Assembly: GCF_029626265.1 (NCBI RefSeq)
Contig: NZ_JARUBN010000001.1
Span: forward strand, 7,443,001-7,507,000
Length of the DNA stretch: 64,000 nucleotides
DNA from: Micromonospora sp. WMMD1102
GTDB lineage: Bacteria; Actinomycetota; Actinomycetes; Mycobacteriales; Micromonosporaceae
Direction of reading: 5' to 3'
The notes under the pieces are model-generated. The model searched no databases. It was not told where the DNA came from and saw nothing but the letters and a program-made list of their open reading frames with translations. Below, one piece after another: positions 17,172-26,865 of this stretch. Each line of letters opens with the position of its first letter. Positions within the stretch are counted from its first letter, which is position 1. Made by a program: the position numbers and the translations under genes.

Positions 17172-17903
17172 TCAGTCGAGCAGCTGGTTGAGCAGGCCGC
17201 CGCCACCGCTCTGCTGCTCCTGGCGGCCCATGCCCTGGATCGGCGGTTCCTCGGACGGCTGCACGATCACGAAGCCCTGGCCGGCGAAGCTCATCGTGAA
17301 CGCCTCACCGGTACGCCGGCCGAGCAGGGTGCCGAGGCCGAGCTGTTCGGCCCGGTGGTAGCCCGTCTGGAGGCTCGCCGACCAGGCGACCGCCGCCTGC
17401 GGGTCGACGTACGTCGGCGCGTCGACGTTGAGCACCACCGGGGTGCCCTTGGTGGTGATCGCGATCCGGCCGTAGCCGCTGAAGACGCAGTTGAACAGGC
17501 CGGACGACGACATCATGCCGGCACCGCCGACCATCTTGATGTCGTACTGGAGGGTCGAGTCGAACGCGAGCACACTGGAGCCGTTTATCGACAGCGCGTC
17601 GCCGGGCTCCAGGTCGATGATGTGCACGTCCGCCGCGTAGTCGGCGAGGAAGACGTCGCCCCGCCCGCTGATCTTCATCAGCGGGACACCCTCGCCGGTC
17701 AGCTTCTGCTTGAGAAACTTGCCGAGCCCGCCCGAGCCCAGCGCCTGGAACTGCACCTGCCCCTGGTACGCGACCATGGAGCCGACCCGGGCCATCGCCT
17801 CGCCGTTGAGTTCGATCTTGAGCATCTTGGAGTTCTGCAGCCGCATGCCGGGCTGGTCTGACTCCTTCTCCAGGTTCTCTGCCGAGAACAGCGCGCTGCG
17901 CAT
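17172..17903 (-). CDS. AIM24 family protein
   Basis: A 243-residue beta-rich protein of the AIM24/TIGR00266 class. Visible blocks are NSKMLKIELNGEAMARVGSMVAYQG, GEGVPLMKISGRGDVFLAD, LEPGDALSINGSSVLAFDSTL and the Gly-rich SSGLFNCVFSGYG. The C terminus is Gln/Gly-rich. Bacterial AIM24 proteins have no settled biochemical role. ATG 17903 is preferred to the adjacent GTG because AGGAGG ends 6 nt before it. Confidence 0.88.
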   Translation of the reverse strand: MRSALFSAENLEKESDQPGMRLQNSKMLKIELNGEAMARVGSMVAYQGQVQFQALGSGGLGKFLKQKLTGEGVPLMKISGRGDVFLADYAADVHIIDLEPGDALSINGSSVLAFDSTLQYDIKMVGGAGMMSSSGLFNCVFSGYGRIAITTKGTPVVLNVDAPTYVDPQAAVAWSASLQTGYHRAEQLGLGTLLGRRTGEAFTMSFAGQGFVIVQPSEEPPIQGMGRQEQQSGGGGLLNQLLD

Positions 17904-17983
17904 CACGTTCCTCCTGTGGGTGGAGGACCAAGGGTAGGTAACCGGCGCAACCAGGCAGGTCGCGGGGCCGGGGTCTGCGGTGC

Positions 17984-18337
17984 TCAGCCCCAGCCGAGGT
18001 CGTGCAGCCGGTCGTCGTCGATGCCGAAGTGGTGGGCGATCTCGTGCACGACGGTGATCGCGATCTCGTCGACGACGTCGTCCTCGTTGTCACAGATCCG
18101 CAGGATCGGCCGGCGGTAGATGAGGATCCGGTCGGGCAGCACCCCGGCGTAGTCCCAGCCCCGGCTGGTCAGCGCGTGGCCCTCGTAGAGTCCGAGCAGC
18201 TCGGGGCCGTCCTCCGGCGAGTCGTCCTCGACCAGGATGACGACGTTGCTCATCAGGTTGAGCAGTTCCTCGGGCACCTCGTCGAGGGCCTCGGCGACCA
18301 GTTCCTCGAAACGCTCGCGGCTCATCTCGACCGGCAC
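17984..18337 (-). CDS. Small zinc metallopeptidase family protein (minimal zincin)
   Basis: A 117-residue minimal zincin. VVHEIAHHFGIDDDRLHDLGW carries HExxH plus a downstream Asp/His for zinc (seen as HEIAHHFGID). N-terminal helices (SRERFEELVAEALDEVPEEL) and the YEGHAL and DRILIYRRPIL strands fit the family. GTG 18337 gives MPVEMSRERF; the in-frame ATG at 18325 is possible. The substrate is unknown. It is followed in the same direction by the AIM24 gene and preceded by osmC. Confidence 0.85.
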   Translation of the reverse strand: MPVEMSRERFEELVAEALDEVPEELLNLMSNVVILVEDDSPEDGPELLGLYEGHALTSRGWDYAGVLPDRILIYRRPILRICDNEDDVVDEIAITVVHEIAHHFGIDDDRLHDLGWG

Positions 18338-18410
18338 GCGCCCAATTGTGCCGCACGCGCCGGGAGCAGACCGCCGCCGGTGGAAAGGCGACGGTCCGCA
18401 CCTTCTGGGA

Positions 18411-18842
18411 TCAGGCGGAGAGGCGGGCGTTCAGCGAGATCTCGGCCCCGGGCGAGAGCAGCCGGGAGATCGGGCACCCCGCCTTGGCGGCCTCGGCCAG
18501 CTTGTTGAACTCGGCCTCGTCGATCCCCGGCACGTCGCCGACGGTGTCGAGGTCGATCCGGGTCACCGTCATGCCCGCGTCGGTCTTGTCGAGGTGGACC
18601 TGGGCGGTGGTCTCCACCGAGGTCGGCGTGAAACCGGCGTCGGCGAGAGCCTTGGAGAACGCCATCGAGAAACAACCGGCGTGCGCGGCGCCGATCAGCT
18701 CCTCCGGGTTGGTGCCCTCGCCCTCCTCGAAGCGGGACTTGAACGAGTAGTTCCCCTGCAACCCGCCCTTGCCGGTGCGGATAGTGCCGGAACCTTCGGT
18801 GAGATTGCCCTGCCAGCGGGCGGATGCGGTGCGGATAGGCAT
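18411..18842 (-). CDS. osmC: OsmC family peroxiredoxin
   Basis: A 143-residue thiol peroxidase that detoxifies organic hydroperoxides. Both redox-active Cys are present, in AHAGCFSMAFS and AAKAGCPISRLL, with the conserved Arg/Glu of the N-terminal FKSRFEEGEGTNPEELI region. ATG 18842. It lies 73 bp upstream of the small zincin on the same strand. No OhrR-type regulator is adjacent. Confidence 0.92.
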   Translation of the reverse strand: MPIRTASARWQGNLTEGSGTIRTGKGGLQGNYSFKSRFEEGEGTNPEELIGAAHAGCFSMAFSKALADAGFTPTSVETTAQVHLDKTDAGMTVTRIDLDTVGDVPGIDEAEFNKLAEAAKAGCPISRLLSPGAEISLNARLSA

Positions 18843-18979
18843 GGTGCCGACGCTAGCTCATGCCGACCGGCGACGCGACGAGACGGGGCCGGGAGGCCGG
18901 GCGACGGCGTCGCGCCGCGGGTCCGGACCGGGCCGCTGTGCCATCATCGACCGAGGAGCCCGCCGTGGAAGGGACCGCC

Positions 18980-19729
18980 ATGCCCGACGACGTCTCCATC
19001 CCCCGCCAGGACGGACCGGAGGGCGCCAGCGTCGTCTCCTGGGGCGACCCTCCGGGTACCCGCGGACGGGCAGGACTGGCCCTGCACCGGCTCGGCCGGG
19101 ACAGCCGGCTGGTGCCGGTGATCGGTGCCGCCGGTGCCGCCGCCGCCTTCGCCTCGCTGATCGGCGACTGGGCGGTGACCAGCATGACGGTCGAGGGCGC
19201 CGAGAACGCGGTCGCGCTGGGCAGCGGAGTCGCGGACATGTCGGCGTTCGGCACGGCGTACCTGGTCGGGGTGTTCGGGGTGGTCGGCTGCCTGGCCCTG
19301 GTCCTCTTCGGCTCCCCCGGCGTACGGCACAACGCACGGGTCGCCGGGCTGGCCGGAGCAGGCGCGGTACTCGGGGTACTCGTCGCCGCCACCGGTTCAC
19401 TCGACACCCTGGCCGACCGCTGGCAGATGTACGGCCAACTCGACGGGATGGTCATCGAGTACGGCCAGGGGCTCGTGCTGGCGTACGTCGCCGTCGGCGG
19501 GCTCGGGCTGGCCCTGCTGCTCGCCGGCCGCTTCGTCCGGCGTACCGCCGCCCCGCCGGCACCGGCCGCCGAGCCCGGTAGCCCGGCCGCGGCGGCCACC
19601 CCCGACGAGTCCGACTGGCCGTGGCGGCGCCCCCGGCAGGCCGGTGCCCCGGAGGTGCCCGACGATGACGACGGCCGCCCGCCGCCGCCCGACCTGACGG
19701 TGACCCCGACCAAGCCGTTCGCCCGCTGA
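18980..19729 (+). CDS. Four-helix membrane protein of unknown function
   Basis: A 249-residue protein with about four membrane segments: around [58 protein letters not shown] and [20 protein letters not shown]. An extracytoplasmic loop lies between each pair. The C-terminal tail is Pro/Asp-rich and ends [11 protein letters not shown] 18980 has a GGAAGGGA site; an earlier ATG at 18860 would add a basic, unlikely extension. No family is recognised. It is divergent from osmC. Confidence 0.72.
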   Translation: MPDDVSIPRQDGPEGASVVSWGDPPGTRGRAGLALHRLGRDSRLVPVIGAAGAAAAFASLIGDWAVTSMTVEGAENAVALGSGVADMSAFGTAYLVGVFGVVGCLALVLFGSPGVRHNARVAGLAGAGAVLGVLVAATGSLDTLADRWQMYGQLDGMVIEYGQGLVLAYVAVGGLGLALLLAGRFVRRTAAPPAPAAEPGSPAAAATPDESDWPWRRPRQAGAPEVPDDDDGRPPPPDLTVTPTKPFAR

Positions 19730-19824
19730 GGAACCCCTGGTCCGTCCCCCGGCACCGGACGCCGGCACCGGACGGGCGTATCTCGATACCCGTGCCGCTC
19801 CGCGCGGCGGTAGGCTCGGTTCCC

Positions 19825-21081
19825 GTGATTGACCTGCGTCTGCTCCGCGACGATCCGGAAACCGTCCGTGCCAGCCAGCGTGCCCGTGGCGAGTCCGAGT
19901 CGGCGGTCGACGACCTGCTCCGGGCCGACGAGGAGCGGCGCTCGGCGGTCGGGCGCTTCGAGGCGCTGCGCGCCGAGCAGAAGCAGCTCGGCAAGCGGAT
20001 GCCAAAGGCCGACCCGGCGGAGAAGGCCGGGCTGCTCGCCCGGACCAAGGAACTCTCCGCGGAGGTGAAGGCGGCCGAGGCGACCGTCGGCGCGGCCGAG
20101 GCGGCGCTGCGCCAGGCGCAGTACGCGATCCCGAACGTGGTCGAGCAGGGCGCCCCGCCCGGTGGCGAGGACGACTTCGTGGTGCTCCGTGAGGTCGGCA
20201 CCCGGCCCGAGATCGAGAACCCGCGCGACCACCTGGAACTGGGTGAGGCGCTGCGGGCGATCGACGTCGAGCGCGGGGCGAAGACCTCGGGCAGCCGCTT
20301 CTACTACCTGACCGGGGTCGGCGCGCTGCTCCAGCTCGGCCTGCTGCAACTCGCCGTCGCCCAGGCCGTGGAGTACGGCTTCACCCCGACCATCACCCCG
20401 TCGCTGGTCAAGCCGGAGGCGATGGAGGGGACCGGTTTCCTCGGCTCGCACGCCAGCGAGATCTACCGGCTGGAGGCCGACGACCTGTTCCTGGTCGGCA
20501 CCAGCGAGGTGCCGCTGGCGGCGTACCACTCGGGGGAGATCCTGGACCTGGCCGAGCCGGTCCGGTACGCCGGCTGGTCGTCCTGCTACCGCCGGGAGGC
20601 CGGGTCGTACGGCCGGGACACCCGGGGCATCATCCGGGTGCACCAGTTCGACAAGGTCGAGATGTTCTCCTACTGCCGCCCGGACGAGGCGCACGCCGAG
20701 CACCTGCGGCTGCTGGCCTGGGAGGAGGAGATGCTGGCCAAGGTCGAGGTGCCGTACCGGGTGATCGACGTGGCAGCCGGCGACCTGGGCAGCAGCGCGG
20801 CCCGCAAGTACGACTGCGAGGCATGGGCGCCGTCGCAGGGCCGGTACCGGGAGGTCACCTCGACCTCGAACTGCACCACCTTCCAGGCCCGCCGGCTGAA
20901 CGTACGGTACCGGGACGAGCAGGGCAGGACGCAGACCGCCGCCACCCTGAACGGCACCCTGGCCACCACCCGGTGGCTGGTGCCGATCCTGGAGAACCAC
21001 CAGCAACCGGACGGCTCGGTACGGGTCCCCAAGGCCCTCCAGCCGTACCTCGGCGGCCGGGACGTACTCGAACCGGCGTGA
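19825..21081 (+). CDS. serS: Seryl-tRNA synthetase
   Basis: A 418-residue class II synthetase charging tRNA-Ser. The N-terminal tRNA-binding coiled coil (residues ~30-105) is followed by the catalytic core: motif 2 [22 protein letters not shown] and motif 3 [17 protein letters not shown] (partial blocks). The [10 protein letters not shown] serine-binding segment is present. GTG 19825 gives the invariant [11 protein letters not shown] start. No tRNA gene is near. Confidence 0.97.
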   Translation: MIDLRLLRDDPETVRASQRARGESESAVDDLLRADEERRSAVGRFEALRAEQKQLGKRMPKADPAEKAGLLARTKELSAEVKAAEATVGAAEAALRQAQYAIPNVVEQGAPPGGEDDFVVLREVGTRPEIENPRDHLELGEALRAIDVERGAKTSGSRFYYLTGVGALLQLGLLQLAVAQAVEYGFTPTITPSLVKPEAMEGTGFLGSHASEIYRLEADDLFLVGTSEVPLAAYHSGEILDLAEPVRYAGWSSCYRREAGSYGRDTRGIIRVHQFDKVEMFSYCRPDEAHAEHLRLLAWEEEMLAKVEVPYRVIDVAAGDLGSSAARKYDCEAWAPSQGRYREVTSTSNCTTFQARRLNVRYRDEQGRTQTAATLNGTLATTRWLVPILENHQQPDGSVRVPKALQPYLGGRDVLEPA

Positions 21082-21256
21082 CCGGGGTGCGCGGACCGAG
21101 GTGATCCGCTTTGGTGAGAAGCACTTCACACGAATGTCATGGAGCGACCGCAAAAGGTGAGATACGGTTGCTGCCCCGTCACCGCCGGCCCGACCCGGTA
21201 GCGACAGGATCCGGCAGTCTTGCGGGCACGGCGGGTCGCGGGGTGGAGGAGGAACC

Positions 21257-22078
21257 ATGCCCCGACCCGGGTTGCCGAAGCTGATCGCCACCGACCTCGA
21301 CGGCACGCTGGTCCGCACCGACGAGAGCGTGTCGGCGTACACCCACGAGGTGCTGGACCGGGTGCGGGCCGCCGGCATCCCGGTGGTGGGTGCCACCGGG
21401 CGCGGGCCGAGACTTGCCGAACTGACCCGCAACGACATCCGGGCCGCCGACTTCCTGGTGCTGGCCGGCGGCGGCCGGGTGGTCGACCAGACCGACCCGG
21501 ACGGGCCGGTGATCCTCCGCGACGAGCGGCTGCCCGGCTCCGACCTGGCCAAACTGGTCCAGGCCCTGGAGGCGGAGGTGGGTCCGCTCACCGTGATGGT
21601 CGAGGCGCTGGACGCCCCGGGTGCCCCGCTCTGGGGTGACTTCGACGCGGTGTGGCCCTACCCGGAGCGGTTCGAGGCGCGGACCCGGATCGACTGCCTG
21701 GGCGGCGACGTGATCAAGGCGTTCGCCCGGACCCCGGACCACGACGTGGATGCCCTGCTGGAGACGGCCCGCCGGATCGTGCCGGCGGAACAGGCGTCGA
21801 TCACCCAGTCCGGATTCGGCTTCATCGAGATCTGCCCGCCCGGGGTGGACAAGGCGACCGGGCTGGCGGTGGTGGCCCAGACCCTCGGCGTCGACCCGGC
21901 CGAGGTACTCGTCTTCGGCGACATGCCGAACGACCTGCCGATGTTCGACTGGGCCGGCTGGGGCCGGGTGGCGGTCTCCAACGCCCACCCCACGGTGCGG
22001 CGGGCCGCCGACGAGGTGACGCTGCGCAACGACGACGACGGGGTGGCGGTCTACCTCGACCGACTACTCTCGCGCTGA
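21257..22078 (+). CDS. HAD superfamily Cof-type phosphatase (first of pair)
   Basis: A 273-residue Cof-type HAD hydrolase. Motif I ATDLDGTLV holds the nucleophile Asp. Motif II ATGRG, the Lys of VDKATGLAVVAQ and motif IV VFGDMPNDLPMFDW complete the site. The C2-type cap lies between. Likely substrates are small sugar phosphates or similar (family knowledge, not specific). The start follows GGAGGAGGAACC. Its stop overlaps the start of an equally long paralogue (TGATG), so both are co-translated. Confidence 0.9.
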   Translation: MPRPGLPKLIATDLDGTLVRTDESVSAYTHEVLDRVRAAGIPVVGATGRGPRLAELTRNDIRAADFLVLAGGGRVVDQTDPDGPVILRDERLPGSDLAKLVQALEAEVGPLTVMVEALDAPGAPLWGDFDAVWPYPERFEARTRIDCLGGDVIKAFARTPDHDVDALLETARRIVPAEQASITQSGFGFIEICPPGVDKATGLAVVAQTLGVDPAEVLVFGDMPNDLPMFDWAGWGRVAVSNAHPTVRRAADEVTLRNDDDGVAVYLDRLLSR

Positions 22079-22899
22079 TGGGACGACTACCCCGGCTGGT
22101 GGCCACGGATCTCGACGGCACGCTGCTGCGCGCGGACAAGACGGTCAGCCCGCGTACCGTCGAGGCGATCTCGCGGATCTCCGCCGAGGGCGTCGGGGTG
22201 GTCCTGGTCACCGGCCGCCCGATCCGCTGGCTGGGACACGTCTACGAGCAGCTGGGCCAGCCGCTGCCGACGGTCTGCGCCAACGGCGCCGTGGTCTACG
22301 ATCCGGTCACCGACGAGGTGCTCCGGGCCGACCCGCTCGCTCCGGAGCTGCTCGCCGAGGTGGTGCGCCGGCTGCGCGCCGAGGTGCCCGAGGTGGCCTT
22401 CGCGGTGGAGGTGACCGACAGCCGCGAGTTCCGCCACGAGACGTCCTATCCGCTCAGCTGGGACCGGGGCTACCCGGACATCCGGATGCTCGACACCCCG
22501 GCCGACCTGCACTCCGTACCGGCGGTGAAACTGCTGGCCCGGGCCGGCGCCCAGGACCCGGACGTCTTCGTGAAGGTGGTCGCCGGGGCGCTGGCCGGGC
22601 TCGCCGAGGCGACCCACTCGTCGTACAGCGGGCTGGTCGAGATCTCGGCGGCCGGGGTGACCAAGGCGGCCGGGCTGGCCTGGTACTGCACCCGGCACGG
22701 GTTCGACGCCGCCGAGGTGGTCGCCTTCGGGGACATGCCGAACGACGTACCGATGCTCACCTGGGTCGGCCGGGCGGTGGCGGTGGCGAACGCGCACCCG
22801 GCGGTACTGGAGATCGCCGACGACGTGACGGCGGGCAACGAGGAGGACGGGGTGGCGGCGTACCTGGAGGCGCTGCTCGATCCCGATCCGCCGGCCTGA
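22078..22899 (+). CDS. HAD superfamily Cof-type phosphatase (second of pair)
   Basis: A 273-residue paralogue of the preceding gene, with the same motif set: ATDLDGTLLRADK, VTGRPIRWLG, GVTKAAGLAWYC and AFGDMPNDVPMLTWVG. The sequences differ markedly in the cap domain, suggesting distinct substrates. The TGATG junction implies translational coupling. The pair follows serS, but no pathway link can be drawn. Confidence 0.9.
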   Translation: MGRLPRLVATDLDGTLLRADKTVSPRTVEAISRISAEGVGVVLVTGRPIRWLGHVYEQLGQPLPTVCANGAVVYDPVTDEVLRADPLAPELLAEVVRRLRAEVPEVAFAVEVTDSREFRHETSYPLSWDRGYPDIRMLDTPADLHSVPAVKLLARAGAQDPDVFVKVVAGALAGLAEATHSSYSGLVEISAAGVTKAAGLAWYCTRHGFDAAEVVAFGDMPNDVPMLTWVGRAVAVANAHPAVLEIADDVTAGNEEDGVAAYLEALLDPDPPA

Positions 22900-22977
22900 A
22901 CCGTGGTACGCCACCAGCCCCCGGACCGGCGGTTTCCGCGCCGAGCCGGCCCCGGGGTGGGCGTGCTGCCTGGCGGG

Positions 22978-23583
22978 TTACAGGTACTGGCCGGGGCCGG
23001 GACCCTCGCCGGGCTGCCCGGGGTTGTTGCCCGGCATCCCCGGGATCATCCCGCCGGGCCCCATCGGCAGCGCGGGACGCCCACCGGAACGCATCTGCTC
23101 CAACTGCATCCGGGCCGCCATCTGCTGAGCGACAAGCGCCGCCTGGATGCCGTGGAACAGCCCCTCCAGCCAGCCGACCAGCTGCGCCTGGGCGATCCGC
23201 AACTCCGCCTCGCTCGGCGCGGCGTCCTCGCCGAACGGCAGCGAGAGCCGCTCCAGTTCGTCGCGCAGCTCCGGGGCGAGCCCGTCCTCCAGCTCGACGA
23301 TCGACCGCTGGTGGATCTCACGCAGCCGCTGCCGGCTGGCGTCGTCGAGCGGCGCCGCCTTGACCTCCTCCAGCAACTGTTTGATCATGCTGCCGATCCG
23401 CATCACCTTCGCCGGCTGCTCGATCAACCGCGACGGGTCCTCGCCAGGCGCTTCGCCGTCGGTCGGCACGGTGCCGACCGGGCGCCCGTCCGGGCCGACC
23501 ACCAGCACGGCGCCACCGCCGGGACGCTTGCCCGCCTGAGCCGAGTCGTCGTTGTCTTCCTGGGAACGTGGCACGTCGGTCAT
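22978..23583 (-). CDS. bpa: Bacterial proteasome activator Bpa
   Basis: A 201-residue protein. The helical core (LIEQPAKVMRIGSMIKQLL, QRLREIHQRSIVELEDGL, QAQLVGWLEGLFHGIQAAL) forms the ring-shaped dodecamer known for Mycobacterium Bpa. The C terminus ends in GQYL, the HbYX-type motif that docks onto the 20S proteasome and opens its gate independently of ATP. ATG 23583. It implies a proteasome elsewhere in the genome. The tail before the motif is Gly/Pro/Met-rich. Confidence 0.92.
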   Translation of the reverse strand: MTDVPRSQEDNDDSAQAGKRPGGGAVLVVGPDGRPVGTVPTDGEAPGEDPSRLIEQPAKVMRIGSMIKQLLEEVKAAPLDDASRQRLREIHQRSIVELEDGLAPELRDELERLSLPFGEDAAPSEAELRIAQAQLVGWLEGLFHGIQAALVAQQMAARMQLEQMRSGGRPALPMGPGGMIPGMPGNNPGQPGEGPGPGQYL

Positions 23584-23756
23584 GCCCACCATCTTCCCGC
23601 AACCTTCTCCGGTGACACGCCCCGCCCACCAGGCCAGCCCACGAGCCCACTCCACGAAACCGCGTCACCGCAGCGCGTCACCGCAACCACGCGCGCCGGG
23701 CAGTCGCCGGTGCCCTCCGGCCGCCGGCCGGCGGCCGGCACCGTACGGTCGGCGAC

Positions 23757-24680
23757 ATGACCGAGGAGCACGGCACCGGGCCGCACGCCGACCCACGGGC
23801 GGTGCTGGAGCGTCCGGCGCCGCCACCGGACGTCCTCCTGCGGTACGGCACCGACCCCGAACAGGTCGCCGACCTACGCATGCCCGACAGGCCGGCCGAC
23901 GCGACCGAGCCCGCCGAGCCCGCCGACACGACCGACCCGATCGGGACAGCCGAGACAACCGGGACAGCCGGGACGGCCCGGCCGCTGGTGGTGGTCGTGC
24001 ACGGCGGCTTCTGGCGGGTCGAGTACGACCGCCGGCACACCGGACCGCTGGCGGCGGACCTGGCCGGCCGGGGCTACCCGGTGGTCCAGTTGGAGTACCG
24101 CCGGACGGGGCAGCCGGGCGGGGGCTGGCCGGGCACCCTCGACGACGTCGCGGCCGGGCTCGACGCGCTGCCGGGACTGGTCGACGAGGTGATCCCGGCC
24201 GGCCGGATGGCGCCCGGACCGCCGATCCTGCTCGGGCACTCCGCCGGTGGGCACCTGGCGCTCTGGGCCGCGCGGCGCGCCCCGGACCGGGTACGCGGGG
24301 TGCTCGCCCTCGCCCCGGTGCTGGACCTCGCCGAGGCGTACCGGCTCGACCTGGACGGCGGCGCGGTGGCCGCACTGCTCGGCGGCGGCCCCGAGGAGTT
24401 CCCGGACCGGTACGCCGCGGCCGACCCGACCCGCTCGGCGCCTCCCCCGGTCCGGACCTCGATCGTGCACGGCGCCCTGGACCGGCAGGTGCCGGTGGCG
24501 GCGAGCCGCCGGTACGCGGCCGGCGCGCCTGGAGCGGCCCTGCGCTTCGTCGAGCTGCCCGAATGCGAGCACTTCGGGGTGATCGACCCGCTGTCTCGCG
24601 CGTGGCCGGCGGTGCTGGCCGAGTTACATTGGCTAGCTGGAAGATCAGGCGGCATTGACGCAGCATCTCGTTCCCGGTAG
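23757..24680 (+). CDS. Alpha/beta hydrolase (BD-FAE / kynurenine formamidase-like)
   Basis: A 307-residue hydrolase. The oxyanion-hole HGGFWRVEYD and the nucleophile elbow GHSAGGHLALWAAR are clear. Asp (HGALDRQVPVA) and His (CEHFGVIDP) complete the triad. The N-terminal ~75 residues include a Thr/Ala/Asp repeat (TTDPIGTAETTGTAGTA). It may be an arylformamidase or a general carboxylesterase. It ends 46 bp before a lipoprotein gene. Confidence 0.83.
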   Translation: MTEEHGTGPHADPRAVLERPAPPPDVLLRYGTDPEQVADLRMPDRPADATEPAEPADTTDPIGTAETTGTAGTARPLVVVVHGGFWRVEYDRRHTGPLAADLAGRGYPVVQLEYRRTGQPGGGWPGTLDDVAAGLDALPGLVDEVIPAGRMAPGPPILLGHSAGGHLALWAARRAPDRVRGVLALAPVLDLAEAYRLDLDGGAVAALLGGGPEEFPDRYAAADPTRSAPPPVRTSIVHGALDRQVPVAASRRYAAGAPGAALRFVELPECEHFGVIDPLSRAWPAVLAELHWLAGRSGGIDAASRSR

Positions 24681-24726
24681 AACCCCGGGAGGGCTGCGCC
24701 CCTTAACGCCGCTCCGGGAGGAATCC

Positions 24727-25929
24727 GTGTCGCAGATGGACCGCAGACGAGCACTCAAACTGCTGGGCGCGCTCGGCGCCACCGGGCTGGCCACCGCGTG
24801 CGGCGGCTCCGACGGCCTGGAGACCGAGGAGCCGCTCAGCGACGAGCCGGTACGAATCGGCATGATTATCGCACAGTCCGGCGTCTACAAGCCAATCGGC
24901 GACGAGATGCTGCGCGGGTTCCAGCTCTACCTGGACCTGAACGACCAGCGACTCGGCGGCCATCCGGTGGATCTGGTCGTCGCCGACGAGGGTGAGACGC
25001 CCGAGTCCGGCCGGGCCGCCCTGGACCAGCTCGTCAAGCAGCGGGTGTTGGCGCTCACCGGAGTGGTCAACTCGGCGGTCCTGCTCGGCCTGCGGGACGC
25101 GGTCGAACAGGCCAAGATCCCGCTGATCGCATCGAACGCGTCCCCGTCGACGTTGCAGAGCGTCGTCTACATCTGGCGTACCTCGTACATCAACGACGAG
25201 CCGGGTCGGGCGTTGGCGCCGTACGTCAAGAACGCGGTCGGGGCGAACGGCCGGGTGGCGATCATCGGCCCGGACTACGACGCCGGCCGCGACTCGGTGC
25301 AGGGCTTCCGGCAGAGCTTCGGGGAGTCCGACGACCGGATCGCCGACCCGGTGATCTGGACGAAGTACTTCCCCGGCAAGCCGGACCGGAATGCCTTCGC
25401 CCCGCACATCAACCAACTGGTCAGCCGCGATCCCGACGCGATCTACTGCTTCTTCTCGGGCGAGTCGGCGGTCGAGTTCCTCAAGAAGCTGCGCCTGGCC
25501 GGTTACCGCGGCCGGATCTACGCGCCGGGCTTCCTGACCGAGGGGTCGGTGCTCGACCAGCTCCGCCGGCCGGAGGCCGAGGGGATCGTGACCTCGCTCA
25601 ACTACTCCGCCGACCTGAACAACGCGGCCAACCGCCGCTTCGCCTCCGCCTTCCGCAAGGCGCACGGCTCGACCCCGACGACGTACGCGATGGCCTCCTA
25701 CGACGCCGCCCAGGTGCTCGACAAGGGGATCCGGATCGCCGGTGCGGATCTCAACCCGTTGCAGCTCAACCTGGCGCTCGGCCGGGTCGGCCAGATCGAC
25801 AGCCCGCGCGGCCTGTGGCAGTTCAACCAGCCTCGTACCCCGCAGCAGAAGTGGTACCTGCGCGAGGTGAAGCCGGACGGGCAGGTGCTCTCCAACGTGC
25901 TGATCAACGAGTTGGCGACGCTCGGCTGA
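24727..25929 (+). CDS. ABC-type branched-chain amino acid-like substrate-binding lipoprotein
   Basis: A 400-residue type I periplasmic-binding protein. The N terminus has a twin-arginine-like DRRRALKLLG, a hydrophobic core and the lipobox LATACG, so it is an exported lipoprotein. The Leu/Ile/Val-binding fold shows VRIGMIIAQSGVYKPIGDEML, ALTGVVNSAVLLGLRD and RVAIIGPDYDAGRDSVQGF. GTG 24727 follows GGGAGGAATCC. No permease or ATPase genes are adjacent, so it is an orphan receptor. The ligand is unknown. Confidence 0.87.
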   Translation: MSQMDRRRALKLLGALGATGLATACGGSDGLETEEPLSDEPVRIGMIIAQSGVYKPIGDEMLRGFQLYLDLNDQRLGGHPVDLVVADEGETPESGRAALDQLVKQRVLALTGVVNSAVLLGLRDAVEQAKIPLIASNASPSTLQSVVYIWRTSYINDEPGRALAPYVKNAVGANGRVAIIGPDYDAGRDSVQGFRQSFGESDDRIADPVIWTKYFPGKPDRNAFAPHINQLVSRDPDAIYCFFSGESAVEFLKKLRLAGYRGRIYAPGFLTEGSVLDQLRRPEAEGIVTSLNYSADLNNAANRRFASAFRKAHGSTPTTYAMASYDAAQVLDKGIRIAGADLNPLQLNLALGRVGQIDSPRGLWQFNQPRTPQQKWYLREVKPDGQVLSNVLINELATLG

Positions 25930-25973
25930 CGGTCAGCACGGCAGGGCAGGACGCGGCGTCGCGGCGGGATGGC

Positions 25974-26798
25974 TCAGGCGCGGAGTTCGGCGACGCAGCA
26001 CTTGATGCTGCCGCCGCCCTTCTTCAGCTCGGCCAGTTCGACCGGGACCGGCAGGTGACCGGCCGCGGCGACCTTCGCCGCCATCCCGCTGGCCTCGCTG
26101 TTCAGCACCACGTGCCGGCCGTCGCTGACCAGGTTCAGCCCGAACGCGAACGCGTCGACCTCGTCGGCCAGAACCGCGTCCGGGAAGAGCTGGGCCAGTA
26201 CCCGCTGGGCGGCGACCGAGAACGCCGGCGGGAAGTACGCGATGTTGCCGTCGTCGAGCGGGGCCAGCGCGGTGTCCAGGTGGTAGAAGCGCGGGTCCAC
26301 CAGGCGCAGCGAGACGACCGGCCGACCCAGCGCCTCCTGCGCCTCGGCGTGCGCGGCCAGCTCGGTGCGGAAGCCGTACCCGGCCAGGATCAGGCCGCCG
26401 TGCGCCGCCGGGAGGTACGCGAAGTCGCCCTCGCCCTCGTTGATCTCGGCGGGTGCGACGAACGGCCAGCCGTGCTCGTCGTAGAAGGCCCGGTGCGCCG
26501 CCGCCTCGGCGGTCCGCTGGGGGTGCCGGAACCGGGCGCCGTAGACGGTGCCGTCGACCACGAAGGCGCCGTTGGCCGCGTAGACCATGTCCGGCAGCCC
26601 GGGTTCCGGGTGGAGTTCGTGCACGGTGTGACCGAGACCGAGCAGCGCCTCCCGCAGTCCGTGCCACTGCTTGACCGCCAGCTCCCGGTCGACCGGGGTG
26701 TCGGTGTCCATCCACGGGTTGATCGCGTACTCCACGGTGAAGTACTCCGGCGGACACAGAAGATATGTCCGCTTTCTTGGGATCCTCGGCTGGTTCAC
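25974..26798 (-). CDS. ddaH: Dimethylarginine dimethylaminohydrolase-type amidinohydrolase
   Basis: A 274-residue enzyme of the guanidine-modifying superfamily (dimethylargininase or related arginine hydrolase). Signature segments are LCPPEYFTVEYAINPWMD, DMVYAANGAFVVDG, NEGEGDFAYLP, the His-containing PRFYHLDTALAPLD and the C-terminal Cys in GGGSIKCCVAELR. It probably hydrolyses methylated arginine or a similar guanidine. It is divergent from an Lrp/AsnC gene 67 bp away, a usual arrangement for Lrp-controlled amino acid catabolism (inference). Confidence 0.87.
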   Translation of the reverse strand: MNQPRIPRKRTYLLCPPEYFTVEYAINPWMDTDTPVDRELAVKQWHGLREALLGLGHTVHELHPEPGLPDMVYAANGAFVVDGTVYGARFRHPQRTAEAAAHRAFYDEHGWPFVAPAEINEGEGDFAYLPAAHGGLILAGYGFRTELAAHAEAQEALGRPVVSLRLVDPRFYHLDTALAPLDDGNIAYFPPAFSVAAQRVLAQLFPDAVLADEVDAFAFGLNLVSDGRHVVLNSEASGMAAKVAAAGHLPVPVELAELKKGGGSIKCCVAELRA

Positions 26799-26830
26799 GG
26801 ATCCAAGGGTAGGTACGGTACAGGTTTACT

Positions 26831-26846
26831 AACAGCCAGAACTGTT
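26831..26846. promoter_or_regulatory. Short palindrome in the ddaH-lrp intergenic region
   Basis: AACAG-CCAGAA-CTGTT, an inverted repeat with 5-bp arms, 20 bp upstream of the Lrp-family start and ~35 bp upstream of ddaH. Its size fits an Lrp/AsnC half-operator, but such short repeats are common by chance. Confidence 0.3.
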
Positions 26847-26865
26847 GCCTGAGAGAGGCGGAACG

